Source of the DNA: Maribacter litoralis
Lineage (GTDB): Bacteria; Bacteroidota; Bacteroidia; Flavobacteriales; Flavobacteriaceae
DNA: 64,000 nt
Direction: 5' to 3'
Assembly: GCF_003075045.1 (NCBI RefSeq)
Contig: NZ_QCZD01000001.1
Span: forward strand, 310,001 to 374,000
Within the stretch, counting starts at the first letter, position 1. The number at the start of each line of letters is the position of its first letter. Of the stretch, positions 44,994-53,327 are shown piece by piece. The notes under the pieces were generated by a model, which saw only the letters and a program-made list of their open reading frames with translations, had not been told where the DNA came from and ran no database searches. The position numbers were made by a program, and so were the translations under genes.

Positions 44994-45164
44994 ATTAACA
45001 CAACTTTAATCATACCATTAAAATACAATATCCTCATAAATTCTAAGAACTTCCTATAATAACTTTATACCACAATTCACTAACTTTAAGATGTCTAATA
45101 AAGGTAGTTCCCACGTCCTTTTCATTTACTACATCTACTAACCTTACTAGGTATTCCATAACAC

Positions 45165-46379
45165 ATGTATAAAATTCTATCTTTAGATGGCGGCGGAAGT
45201 TGGGCAATAATTCAATTGCTTACCTTAAAAGATCGTTACGGAAATTTAAACGGTCACCAAATACTTCAAAAATTTGATTTAATTATTGCAAACTCAGGGG
45301 GCAGTATCGTTTTGGCGGCATTGGCAGAAAATTATACATTAGACAAGGCAATTGCCCTTTTTAAGGAGAAAAGTAACAGGGAGCTTATATTTCATAAAAA
45401 TACTTTTAAAGACCGCTATTTTCCGGTGGATTATCTCGGACTCTTCAATGCAGGTTTCGGACCTAAATATAGTGCCAAAAGAAAAAAGGAAGCGTTTGAG
45501 AGCTTGTTTCCCGAAATCGATAAAATACAAATGGATGAACTTCCAAAACTCATTGGAAAGAATTCCCTTAAAATTGTTGTTGCAACATACGATGCACTGA
45601 ACAATCGTGCAAAATTTTTTAAATCGTTCTCATCGAATTCCGAAGGAGATGATTCCGTTAGACTTACACAGGCCATAAACGCTTCATCTAACGCTCCCGT
45701 ACAATATTTTGATTTTCCTGCACGCTTTAAGGCCAAGGGTAGCGAAATATTCTATGAGCTTTGGGACGGTGCTCTCGGCGGATTCAACAATCCTATTTTA
45801 GCAGGAATCATTGAGGCATATAAATTGGGAGTAGACCTAAATACCATTCGCGTTGTTTCTTTAGGCACCAGTAATTCCTTAATGTCAGCAGATTCTAAAA
45901 GGGACTTTTGGAACTGGAAACAAATTGCGCTTCAATTCAGAAGAAAGAAATTCCATTTTTCAAAATGGAAACCTCAATTTAATTTTTTTAAAGAAACGGT
46001 ACTGCACCAAGCTAAAACCATATTATATCAACCGCCAGACACCGCCAATTACATTGCTATGATGTTCTTAAAAGCTGCAACGGGCAATAAACCCAATGAG
46101 CAGATTATTAGATTATCACCTTTAATACATTATGATACCCATAGTGCTGAAGAAATTATTCCATTGATCCAACAGCTCTATAAAATGGATATGGACTTAA
46201 CTACAGATGAAGAAATCGATAAATTAATAAAGTGTTTTATTGGTTGGAAAAACGGACTGATCTATAATCAGCCTATTGAATTTAGAGTAGAACGTAGTAA
46301 TGACCTTCTTTTCTTACAGGGCGATAAATGGTATAAAGACGCTATAGAAAGGTGGTTTACGTGGGACAGTAAATCTTAA
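45165..46379 (+). CDS. Large patatin-like phospholipase
   Basis: A 404-residue patatin with DGGGSWA (8-14) as the oxyanion loop and nucleophile S44 in ANSGG, so the usual first Gly of GxSxG is Ala. The catalytic Asp is in DGALGG (D201-G202-A203). The C-terminal 180 residues extend beyond the core and resemble those of CapV/ExoU-like cytoplasmic patatins without a clear match. No nucleotide cyclase is nearby, so a CBASS role is not supported. It is monocistronic. Confidence 0.82.
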   Translation: MYKILSLDGGGSWAIIQLLTLKDRYGNLNGHQILQKFDLIIANSGGSIVLAALAENYTLDKAIALFKEKSNRELIFHKNTFKDRYFPVDYLGLFNAGFGPKYSAKRKKEAFESLFPEIDKIQMDELPKLIGKNSLKIVVATYDALNNRAKFFKSFSSNSEGDDSVRLTQAINASSNAPVQYFDFPARFKAKGSEIFYELWDGALGGFNNPILAGIIEAYKLGVDLNTIRVVSLGTSNSLMSADSKRDFWNWKQIALQFRRKKFHFSKWKPQFNFFKETVLHQAKTILYQPPDTANYIAMMFLKAATGNKPNEQIIRLSPLIHYDTHSAEEIIPLIQQLYKMDMDLTTDEEIDKLIKCFIGWKNGLIYNQPIEFRVERSNDLLFLQGDKWYKDAIERWFTWDSKS

Positions 46380-46503
46380 AGCAAATAATTTTAGTTACAA
46401 GATAGAACAAACGAAAAGATTTTGTTAAATTTAACATAATTGATTTTTTAGCTCACTTACATGAGATAAACTATCAAATAATTACACTAAACACTATATT
46501 TTT

Positions 46504-47544
46504 ATGAAAAACACTTTACAAAGAACAGGTAAATTTTTAGCTATCGGATGTGCATTAGGTGCATTCGTTTTCACATCTTGTACAGAAGATAAATTAGATT
46601 CTGAAGTCGAATTAGTACAAGAAGTTAAACCGCTTGAAATTGCCTTAAAAACCCCCACTGATAATCCTATAATTATTGATGATTTAGGAATTACAGATGT
46701 TCAAACTGCGAAATCCAGTAATGCAGAAAAAGGTCGTTATAATATCACTTTAAAGTATTTATTGCCTCCAACAGATAGACAAGTTGAAGTTTTCGAAGCT
46801 GCAGCCGCCAGATGGGAAAGAATTATTATTAAAGATGTACCAGATGTTTCTGGTCCAGTACCGTCTGCTTTTCAAGGTTTTCCTGATATTGATACCATAG
46901 ATGACCTCGTTATTGAAGTAGCATTAGCACCAATAGATGGCCCTGGTGGAATTCTTGGTCAAGCTGGACCTCAATTTGTAAGAACAGAAGATTTCTTATC
47001 ATTGACAGGAGTTATGTTCTTTGACGTGGATGATTTAGATTTTCTTGAAGAAATAGACTTATTTGAAGAGGTTATTGTTCATGAAATGGGGCATGTTTTA
47101 GGAATAGGTACACTTTGGAATACAGTTCCTTTTGGTTTTGATAGAACCCTAAGGGCAGGTCCAGATAGCAATCCATATTTTACAGGAAAAAAAGCAAACG
47201 TTTTTTGGAATGCTGAAGGTGGTACAAATGAGTTACCGATTGAAAATATGGGAGGACCAGGTACTGCTTTAGGTCATTGGAGAGAATCTACTTTAAATAA
47301 TGAACTAATGACAGGTTTCTTGAATCTAGGAGAAAATCCATTAAGTAGAATTACAGCTGGATCTATGAGAGATCTTGGTTATGGTTCTGCTTCCGTTGGA
47401 GAGTCTTATGACCTACCACGTGGAACAGAAGGAGTAGACATCAATGAATTAGGTGATGAAGGTACGGCTGAAAATCCTGGACTTAATATTGCTAAAATGG
47501 AGGTTTTATTAGGTATTAGAGGATTTGTCAATACGAGCAAATAA
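46504..47544 (+). CDS. Leishmanolysin-like zinc metalloprotease lipoprotein
   Basis: A 346-residue lipoprotein (FTSC, C26). The zinc motif is HEMGH (H193, E194, H197) in IVHEMGHVLGIGTLW, the third ligand is probably H258 in LGHWRES, and M269 in NNELMTGF is the Met-turn. This pattern fits the M8 (leishmanolysin-like) metzincin group. It is a surface or periplasmic protease with an N-terminal pro-like region (about 27-80). It is monocistronic, with a strong terminator. Confidence 0.88.
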   Translation: MKNTLQRTGKFLAIGCALGAFVFTSCTEDKLDSEVELVQEVKPLEIALKTPTDNPIIIDDLGITDVQTAKSSNAEKGRYNITLKYLLPPTDRQVEVFEAAAARWERIIIKDVPDVSGPVPSAFQGFPDIDTIDDLVIEVALAPIDGPGGILGQAGPQFVRTEDFLSLTGVMFFDVDDLDFLEEIDLFEEVIVHEMGHVLGIGTLWNTVPFGFDRTLRAGPDSNPYFTGKKANVFWNAEGGTNELPIENMGGPGTALGHWRESTLNNELMTGFLNLGENPLSRITAGSMRDLGYGSASVGESYDLPRGTEGVDINELGDEGTAENPGLNIAKMEVLLGIRGFVNTSK

Positions 47545-47566
47545 TCAATATAATCATTTAGATTTT

Positions 47567-47606
47567 AAGCCTGCATCATATAATTATGATGCAGGCTTTT
47601 TTTTAC
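47567..47606 (+). terminator. Terminator after the metalloprotease gene
   Basis: A 14-bp stem (47567-47580 with 47585-47598), TAAT loop, then a run of eight T. The strongest intrinsic terminator of this part of the window. Confidence 0.92.
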
Positions 47607-47693
47607 ATGGCTATATCTGTTATTACTTTAGCCGAATTTGGTTATCGTACCGAGTTTAGAGAATTGGCTCCTAGTCTATAGAAAATTAAAATA

Positions 47694-48536
47694 TTAACTA
47701 TACAAGGTATTATCATGAGAAATCACATGCTCTTTCACCTTGTTCTGAAACTCCTGTGGCGTCTGTTCCGCATGCTGTTTAAAGAACCTACTAAAATAGG
47801 AGTGATCTTTAAAATCTAGGTTATAGGCAATTTCTTTAATGGTATTCTCACTATGAATAATTTGGCGTTTTGCCTCAAGAATTAAACGGTCATGAATTAA
47901 TTGTACTCCGGTTTTATCCAGCTTTTCTTTTAATATTTGATTTAAGCGCTTGGCACTTATACCTAATTGCTCTGCGTAGAATTTTGCATTTCGTTCTTCT
48001 TTATAGTTATTTTCCAATAATAACATAAACTCGTAAACCCTTTTTTCATTAATATCCTGCAGGGTAAAATGCTGCTCTTTTAAATGTATCAGCTTTAATA
48101 GAAAGACCTTTAAAAGGGCTTTGATCATAACCAGGTTTACGGTTTCCTTATTGTAATCATCTTTCAATAACTGCAATACGGTCGTTAAGCCTTTACTGGT
48201 TTCTTCATTTACCTGAAGACACGAAAACTCACCTTGTATATTGAACATTCTAAAAACGTCTAACAAAAATTCCTTTAGATCGCCTTCCAACAATTCTTGT
48301 TTAAAAGAAATCAACACTCCATTCTTACCTGCCTTGTTCAATTGATGAACCCGGTATGGCGGTATTAGATAAATCCAATCTCCTCTTAATGTTTGAAAAT
48401 CGTGCTGTGGTTCATGAAGTGCATCTTCATTGACCAACCATACGATCTCAAAAAAATCTCTTCTAGCTGGGTCGTTTAAATAAGCTGGTGGACAGTTACC
48501 TAAATCTTTAATGTATAATACTTTATCACTCAGCAT
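47694..48536 (-). CDS. AraC-family transcriptional regulator, probable hxlBA regulator
   Basis: A 280-residue protein with an N-terminal cupin-like domain (about 1-110, with FEIVWLVN and QTLRGDWIYLIPPYRVHQL) and a C-terminal AraC double HTH (about 180-270, FYAEQLGISAKRLNQILKEK and EIAYNLDFKDHSYFSRFFKQH). Its sequence is of a different subgroup from the regulators at 13130 and 23602. It is divergent from hxlB, with four TACCA half-sites in the gap. Activation by formaldehyde or by a C1-releasing substrate is a reasonable inference. Confidence 0.88.
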   Translation of the reverse strand: MLSDKVLYIKDLGNCPPAYLNDPARRDFFEIVWLVNEDALHEPQHDFQTLRGDWIYLIPPYRVHQLNKAGKNGVLISFKQELLEGDLKEFLLDVFRMFNIQGEFSCLQVNEETSKGLTTVLQLLKDDYNKETVNLVMIKALLKVFLLKLIHLKEQHFTLQDINEKRVYEFMLLLENNYKEERNAKFYAEQLGISAKRLNQILKEKLDKTGVQLIHDRLILEAKRQIIHSENTIKEIAYNLDFKDHSYFSRFFKQHAEQTPQEFQNKVKEHVISHDNTLYS

Positions 48537-48610
48537 AGCTTTTATTTATAAATGATCTAATTAATTATCAGTTATCATTTTAATCCATCAAAATGACCTT
48601 GTTTCCAAAA

Positions 48611-48680
48611 TGTACCACAAAAATAGCGAATTCTACCATCAATAAATTAGGTATTGGCAAATTGTACCAGACATCTACCA
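48611..48680. promoter_or_regulatory. TACCA half-site array between AraC and hxlB
   Basis: TACCA starts at 48613, 48634, 48665 and 48676, mostly as TGTACCA or TCTACCA. The spacings of 21, 31 and 11 bp are close to whole helical turns, so all four face the same side. This suits AraC-type binding. Confidence 0.6.
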
Positions 48681-48711
48681 AATAGTGTCACTTTCCTTAT
48701 AAAACTCACAA

Positions 48712-48719
48712 TAACTTTG
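48712..48719 (+). promoter_or_regulatory. -7 promoter element of hxlBA
   Basis: TAACTTTG matches TAnnTTTG exactly. It lies 43 bp before the hxlB start and 32 bp after the last TACCA half-site. Confidence 0.6.
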
Positions 48720-48761
48720 TACCCAGTTAGTAAAAGAAGAACAAACAAAGTCAATTTAGCT

Positions 48762-49346
48762 ATGGAGGATACACTTAAAAATAAGGAAACACAATTAGTG
48801 GAAAGTGCAATGAACATTATTATAAATGAGCATATAAAATTGACACACTCCATTAATTATTATGAAATAGCAAGTTTGATTCCGACAATAAACAATGCCA
48901 AAAACATTTTTGTAATGGGAGCAGGCAGAACAGGATTGATGATGAAAGCATCGGCAATGCGACTAATGCACCTAGGGTATCAAGTACATGTTGTAGGTGA
49001 AACTACCGCACCGGCGATTAAAGAAGGAGATGTATTGATTGCTGGATCAGGATCGGGCACAACGAGTGGTATCGTTAGGGCTGCTGAAACTGCTAAAAAA
49101 GTAGGGGCAGGGTTAATTTGTTTTTCCACTAACAACACATCTCCTTTGGCAACTATGTCTGACCAAACAGTTGTTATACCCGCAGCACAAAAACAGGCAA
49201 GAGATGAAAATGTTTCTAAACAGTATGCCGGTAGCCTTTTTGAACAATCATTGCTTTTGACATTCGATGCATTGATACAAACCCTTTGGGATCTAGACGG
49301 CAGCACAGCATCTGAATTATGGAAACGTCACGCAAACATGGAATAA
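48762..49346 (+). CDS. hxlB: 6-phospho-3-hexuloisomerase
   Basis: A 194-residue SIS-domain isomerase converting hexulose-6-phosphate to fructose-6-phosphate, the second step of the ribulose monophosphate pathway. FVMGAGRTGLMMKASAMRLMHLG and GSGSGTTSGIV are the phosphosugar-binding loops. I use the ATG at 48762, which matches family length. A longer frame would start with TTG and cross the promoter. It is followed after 46 bp by hxlA, and the order hxlB-hxlA with an AraC gene in front is self-consistent. Confidence 0.92.
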   Translation: MEDTLKNKETQLVESAMNIIINEHIKLTHSINYYEIASLIPTINNAKNIFVMGAGRTGLMMKASAMRLMHLGYQVHVVGETTAPAIKEGDVLIAGSGSGTTSGIVRAAETAKKVGAGLICFSTNNTSPLATMSDQTVVIPAAQKQARDENVSKQYAGSLFEQSLLLTFDALIQTLWDLDGSTASELWKRHANME

Positions 49347-49392
49347 GAACAAGTTTAAATAAATAATAATTAGAACATTAAAATAGCATATT

Positions 49393-50022
49393 ATGGCAAA
49401 ATTACAAGTAGCGATCGATTTATTGAATATAGATGACGCAATAGCACTAGCAACAAAAGTTGCTCCTTACATCGACATTATCGAACTAGGAACTCCGCTT
49501 ATAAAAAGTGAAGGTTTAGCTGGTATCAGAAAAATGAAAGATGCTTTCCCAGATAAATTGGTATTGGCTGATTTTAAAACTGCCGATGCAGGTGAACTAG
49601 AAGCAAATATGGCTTTTGGAGCTGGTGCAGATTACATTACGGTATTAGGTGCAACAGGCGATTCTACCATTGCAGGTGCTGTTAAAGCGGCAAAAGAGCA
49701 TGGTAAAGGTGTTGTTGTCGATACTATCGGTGTAAAAGATAGAGTTAAACGTGCGCAAGAAGCTATTGCATTAGGTGCAGAGTTTGTTGAGCTACATGCC
49801 GGTTTAGATGAGCAAGCAGAAGATGGTTACTCTATACAGGTACTTATTGATGAAGCAACTAGAGCAGGAGTGGCAGTTTCTATTGCCGGTGGTGTTAATT
49901 TAAGCAGTATTACCGCGGTTAAAAACTCTGGTGTTACAGTTGCAGTAGCCGGTGCCGCTATATATGGTGCAGAAGATCCTGCCAATGCAGCCAAAGAATT
50001 ACAAGAATTGGCAATGGCATAA
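49393..50022 (+). CDS. hxlA: 3-hexulose-6-phosphate synthase
   Basis: A 209-residue OMP-decarboxylase-fold enzyme that condenses formaldehyde with ribulose-5-phosphate. It has VAIDLLNIDDAI, EL-G-TPLIKSEG, LADFKTADAG (the DxKxxD metal/phosphate motif) and VSIAGGVN near the end. The length equals that of stand-alone HPS proteins. With hxlB it removes formaldehyde into fructose-6-phosphate. In marine bacteria formaldehyde can come from demethylation of algal sugars or DMSP-type compounds, though no such gene is visible here. Confidence 0.95.
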   Translation: MAKLQVAIDLLNIDDAIALATKVAPYIDIIELGTPLIKSEGLAGIRKMKDAFPDKLVLADFKTADAGELEANMAFGAGADYITVLGATGDSTIAGAVKAAKEHGKGVVVDTIGVKDRVKRAQEAIALGAEFVELHAGLDEQAEDGYSIQVLIDEATRAGVAVSIAGGVNLSSITAVKNSGVTVAVAGAAIYGAEDPANAAKELQELAMA

Positions 50023-50060
50023 GCAGGTAGAAGACGAAAGTGGTACTTTTACAGCAACTT

Positions 50061-50085
50061 AAATCCCCATTTTTAATGGGGATTT
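50061..50085. terminator. Bidirectional terminator between hxlA and nhaC
   Basis: An 11-bp stem (50061-50071 with 50075-50085) with a TTT loop and A/T-rich ends, between convergent genes. Confidence 0.85.
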
Positions 50086-50096
50086 GTTGTTTCTAG

Positions 50097-51395
50097 CTAG
50101 TTCTGTTTTGGTCGTAAACCAATAAATAATATCGTAGAAATCAGTAACAATAACAGATACCAGGTATTACTTACCAAATCAATATAGCTAATACTGCCGT
50201 TTGCAAAGCTCAAAATCATAAGCACCTGAGCTCCATAAGGGAGTAATCCTTGCGTTATACACGCAAAAACATCTAAAATTGATGCAGTTTGTTTGTTTTC
50301 CAATGCATATTCATCGTTTATGGATTTTGCAATTGGTCCAGATATAATTATTGAGACCGTATTGTTCGCAATTGCCATATTTATGGTAGATACTAAGGCG
50401 GCAATACCAAATTGGGCAGACTTCTTACTTTTTACCAAGGTTTTGATTTTAAGTAGAATAAATTCTATACCGCCATTGTATGTTACCAAAGCAGCCAATC
50501 CTCCAGTTAATAAAGACAACAAGAATATCTCCGTCATATTGGTAAATCCGGTATACGATATTCGTGTAAATTCTAAAATGGTAAAGTCTCCATAGAAAAC
50601 TCCCAAAATTCCCGCAGAAATTGCCCCTAATACAAGAGTTACAAATACGTTTACACCTATTACAGAAAGTGTAATCACAATTAAATAAGGTACGATCTTA
50701 AGTATGGAATAACTGTATGCTTCCATTTCCAACCCTTGTGTATCCATGACCAACCCTTGATAGATTAAAATTATCATGCTTATAAAGGCCGCCGGGACAG
50801 CTATTTTGATATTGGCCTTAAATTTATCGCTCATTTTAACGTTTAACGATTGTGTTGCCGCAATTGTAGTATCAGAAATTACAGAAAGGTTATCACCGAA
50901 CATAGCCCCTCCTAATAATGCGCCACACAAAATTGCCAATGAAAAATTACCGGTATCTGCAAAACCCATAACGATTGGAGCCAATGCTACAATTGCACCT
51001 ACGGAAGTTCCTGTTGAGATCGACAAAAATGCGGCGATGACAAATACACCTACATAAATAAACTGCCCACTAATTACATCTAGACCTAAATGCACTATAG
51101 CGTCTACACTACCCATTGCCTTGGTTGTAGCTGCAAAAGCCCCTGCAAGTAAATATATTAGGCACATTGTAAGTATTTTATCATTACCACAACCTTTTAA
51201 CAGAACAGCTATTTTCTCGTCCATTGCTTGTTTAAACATGAGAAATGCCACTAAAATTCCTGCGATAACGGCAATAGGAGCGGGGAGTGCATAAAAATCT
51301 TGCTGAAAAATACCCACACCTAAAAACACGATAATGAATACTAAAAATGGAAATAATGCCTTATAATTGGCAACTACAGCTTTAACTTGGCTCAT
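50097..51395 (-). CDS. NhaC-family Na+/H+ antiporter-like protein
   Basis: A 432-residue membrane protein with about 12 helices, starting at the ATG complementary to 51393-51395 (a longer frame relies on TTG). It has marks of the NhaC/Na+-H+ antiporter family: AGAFAATTKAMGSVDAIV, SISTGTSVGAIVALAPI, GGAMFGDNLSVISDTTIAA, and IANNTVSIIISGPIAK near the end. It is probably a sodium/proton or amino acid exchanger, as in marine bacteria that keep sodium low. It is divergent from the lipoprotein gene at 51812. Confidence 0.88.
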   Translation of the reverse strand: MSQVKAVVANYKALFPFLVFIIVFLGVGIFQQDFYALPAPIAVIAGILVAFLMFKQAMDEKIAVLLKGCGNDKILTMCLIYLLAGAFAATTKAMGSVDAIVHLGLDVISGQFIYVGVFVIAAFLSISTGTSVGAIVALAPIVMGFADTGNFSLAILCGALLGGAMFGDNLSVISDTTIAATQSLNVKMSDKFKANIKIAVPAAFISMIILIYQGLVMDTQGLEMEAYSYSILKIVPYLIVITLSVIGVNVFVTLVLGAISAGILGVFYGDFTILEFTRISYTGFTNMTEIFLLSLLTGGLAALVTYNGGIEFILLKIKTLVKSKKSAQFGIAALVSTINMAIANNTVSIIISGPIAKSINDEYALENKQTASILDVFACITQGLLPYGAQVLMILSFANGSISYIDLVSNTWYLLLLLISTILFIGLRPKQN

Positions 51396-51811
51396 AAAAT
51401 TCTTTTTACAGAACCTCAACTAACGCAATAGCAAATACAAAAGGAAGGTGTTAACGTTTTTTCCAAAGGTATTGGCTTATCACTTTTAGCACCTTGCTCG
51501 TTATTGCAGGTTGCTATCTCTATTTGAGATTCTTGATAAATTAAGGGCGCAAAAATAATCAACTGTTAACTCATAAAATCAGATTTTATATTAATTATAA
51601 CATTAATTGTTCTGCTTGTGTCTTGATTCTATCACATAGGTTACATTCAAATATTTTAACCTAGCCAAATTACCCATTCACTGAATAACGAATCTCATTC
51701 ACTGAGAAGCCGCATTCTCATTTAAACTTCTATCTACCTTTATCATCTAAACAGAGACTCGCAACTATAAACTTAGATGCTTAAACAATTTAACAACCTT
51801 TAAAAATTTGA
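51396..51811. other. 416-bp divergent intergenic region
   Basis: No open frame of interest. The right third (51675-51742) holds the LytTR-type repeat pair and -7 element of the lipoprotein gene. The left part must carry the nhaC promoter, but I recognise no clear element there. About 70 bases separate the -7 element from the ATG at 51812. Confidence 0.6.
51675..51742 (+). promoter_or_regulatory. Candidate LytTR-type operator and promoter, copy 3
   Basis: CATTCACTGA occurs twice, identically, at 51675-51684 and 51696-51705, a 21-bp period. TACCTTTA (51735-51742), one base off the -7 consensus, starts 37 bp after the second TTC. It precedes the sulfotransferase-like lipoprotein gene. Confidence 0.72.
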
Positions 51812-53089
51812 ATGATGAGTAAAATGAAATTTAAATTAGGGACTGTCTCTTTATTCTTGATCTTATTATCCTTAGCCTCTTGTAGTGATGATTCTGATGA
51901 TGTCTCTATTACTGAAGAAGATATAACCGATGATAGTAGCGATACTACAGAAGCAAGCAGTACCGTTGATAGTGATTCTTATATTCTTGCCATTGCGCCA
52001 GACACCGGAGTATATTTAATTGATCATGACGGTAATACCTTGTTCGATTGGGACTTTAACGGTGATCAATTGGGTAATGATGCCATGCTTCAATCTGATG
52101 GTAGTTTGGTATCTACGATAAAAGTGGATAATCCCCGAATATCATTTGGCGGTTATGGTGGGGCATTTAGAAAGATCAATGCTGATCAAACTATTGAATG
52201 GGAAGTTGAATATTCTTCTAATACCTATATAGCTCACCATGATATAAATTATTTGTCCAACGGTAACATCATATTTCCGGTATGGGAAGAAGTAAGTGCT
52301 GCAGATGCTGCTGAAATGGGCTTTTCTGGCAATTTTGATATATACCCCGAAGCCATTATAGAAATGAACCCTTTAACCCAAGAAATAGTATGGGAGTGGC
52401 ATGCTACAGATCATTTGGTACAAGATTACGATGAAAGTAAGTCAAATTTTGGTGTTGTTGGCGATGTACCCAACTTAATAGATGTTAATTATAATAATGA
52501 TCAAACAGATGGCGATATCATGCACGTTAATGGTATTACGCTAGATGAAACTAATGACCTGTTATATATGACAGTAAACTTTTATAGTGAGGTTTGGGTC
52601 ATTGATCACAGCACCACTACAGAAGAAGCTGCGACAAGTACTGGAGGAAACTACAATTTGGGTGGCGATTTGGTATACCGTTTTGGTAATCCTCTTGCTT
52701 ATGATAATGTTGGTGAAGTGACCATGAACAGAGTTCATTACCCTAACCTTTTTGATGACAATAAAATGCTGGTTTTTGTAAATAACAAATACGATAACCA
52801 GTCGGCAGTAGCGGAATATCAACTGAGTCCGCCATACGAATTAGTGGCCGGTCAAGACAATGAACCGGAATTAATATGGGAATTTACAGATAGCGACCTA
52901 TATAGCAATGGCTTAGGTAGCGGTGTTAGAATGAGCAATGGCAACACTCTAATCAGTGAAGGAACAGGAGCGATCTGGGAAGTGAACAGTGACGGGGACG
53001 TTCTATGGAGATATACAAATTACACTAGACCTTGGCGAGCTTATGCGTTCACCAAAGATGATGATGCCATAACTGCATTGGGTCTATAA
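51812..53089 (+). CDS. Arylsulfotransferase-like (ASST) beta-propeller lipoprotein
   Basis: A 425-residue lipoprotein (LASC, C24) with an Asp/Ser-rich linker (to about residue 52) and a beta-propeller of the arylsulfotransferase (AssT-like) family. It has a repeated pattern of polar GDGS/GNG turns: LIDHDGNTLFDWDFNGDQL, IAHHDINYLSNGNIIFPVWEE, HVNGITLDETNDLLY, and SGVRMSNGNTLISEGTGAI near the end. The H in YIAHHDINY is a candidate for the catalytic His of true arylsulfotransferases, but activity is unproven. The start could be 51815 or 51824. It has the candidate LytTR-type promoter upstream. Confidence 0.75.
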   Translation: MMSKMKFKLGTVSLFLILLSLASCSDDSDDVSITEEDITDDSSDTTEASSTVDSDSYILAIAPDTGVYLIDHDGNTLFDWDFNGDQLGNDAMLQSDGSLVSTIKVDNPRISFGGYGGAFRKINADQTIEWEVEYSSNTYIAHHDINYLSNGNIIFPVWEEVSAADAAEMGFSGNFDIYPEAIIEMNPLTQEIVWEWHATDHLVQDYDESKSNFGVVGDVPNLIDVNYNNDQTDGDIMHVNGITLDETNDLLYMTVNFYSEVWVIDHSTTTEEAATSTGGNYNLGGDLVYRFGNPLAYDNVGEVTMNRVHYPNLFDDNKMLVFVNNKYDNQSAVAEYQLSPPYELVAGQDNEPELIWEFTDSDLYSNGLGSGVRMSNGNTLISEGTGAIWEVNSDGDVLWRYTNYTRPWRAYAFTKDDDAITALGL

Positions 53090-53122
53090 TACGATAGTTT
53101 TTTTGATTGATTGATTGATGAT

Positions 53123-53154
53123 GAAGAGCTCCAATAGCAATGTTGGAGCTTTTC
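53123..53154 (+). terminator. Terminator after the sulfotransferase-like gene
   Basis: AGCTCCAA / TTGGAGCT (53127-53134 with 53143-53150), extended by weaker A-T and G-T pairs, loop of 8, then CTACTTTT. It follows a (TTGA)n stretch. Confidence 0.7.
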
Positions 53155-53216
53155 TACTTTTAATCCATCTATATTATGAAATCAAAACAATTAGCATTGT
53201 TCAAACATGTTACCAT

Positions 53217-53296
53217 TAAAGATTCAGGTATTCACTTTAAATCTTATGGCATCCACTTAAAATTCTTCTTTAGTCCTTGTTTAATCAATAGGTTTA
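53217..53296 (+). promoter_or_regulatory. Candidate LytTR-type operator and promoter, copy 4
   Basis: Two 21-bp units (53217-53237 and 53238-53258) match at 15 of 21 positions. Their cores are TTCACTT and TCCACTT at 53231 and 53252. The -7-like element TAGGTTTA (53289-53296) again starts 37 bp after the second core. It lies 31 bp before the ATG of the Gly-rich protein gene. Confidence 0.7.
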
Positions 53297-53327
53297 CGAT
53301 TCCAAAAAATTACTAAGATCAAAAAAA

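Noticed and set aside
45165..46379. CBASS-type anti-phage system (CapV-like patatin)
   Set aside because: No cyclase or nucleotidyltransferase gene is near. A patatin alone does not support it.
48654..48761. N-terminal extension of hxlB by 36 residues
   Set aside because: It begins with TTG, crosses the promoter, and is not part of the family's normal length. The ATG at 48762 is used.
53176..53316. A 46-codon open frame with a 7-residue repeat (GIHFK / GIHLK)
   Set aside because: It overlaps the 21-bp operator repeats and the -7 element of the next gene, and the repeat is explained by the operator geometry. There is no homology I recognise.
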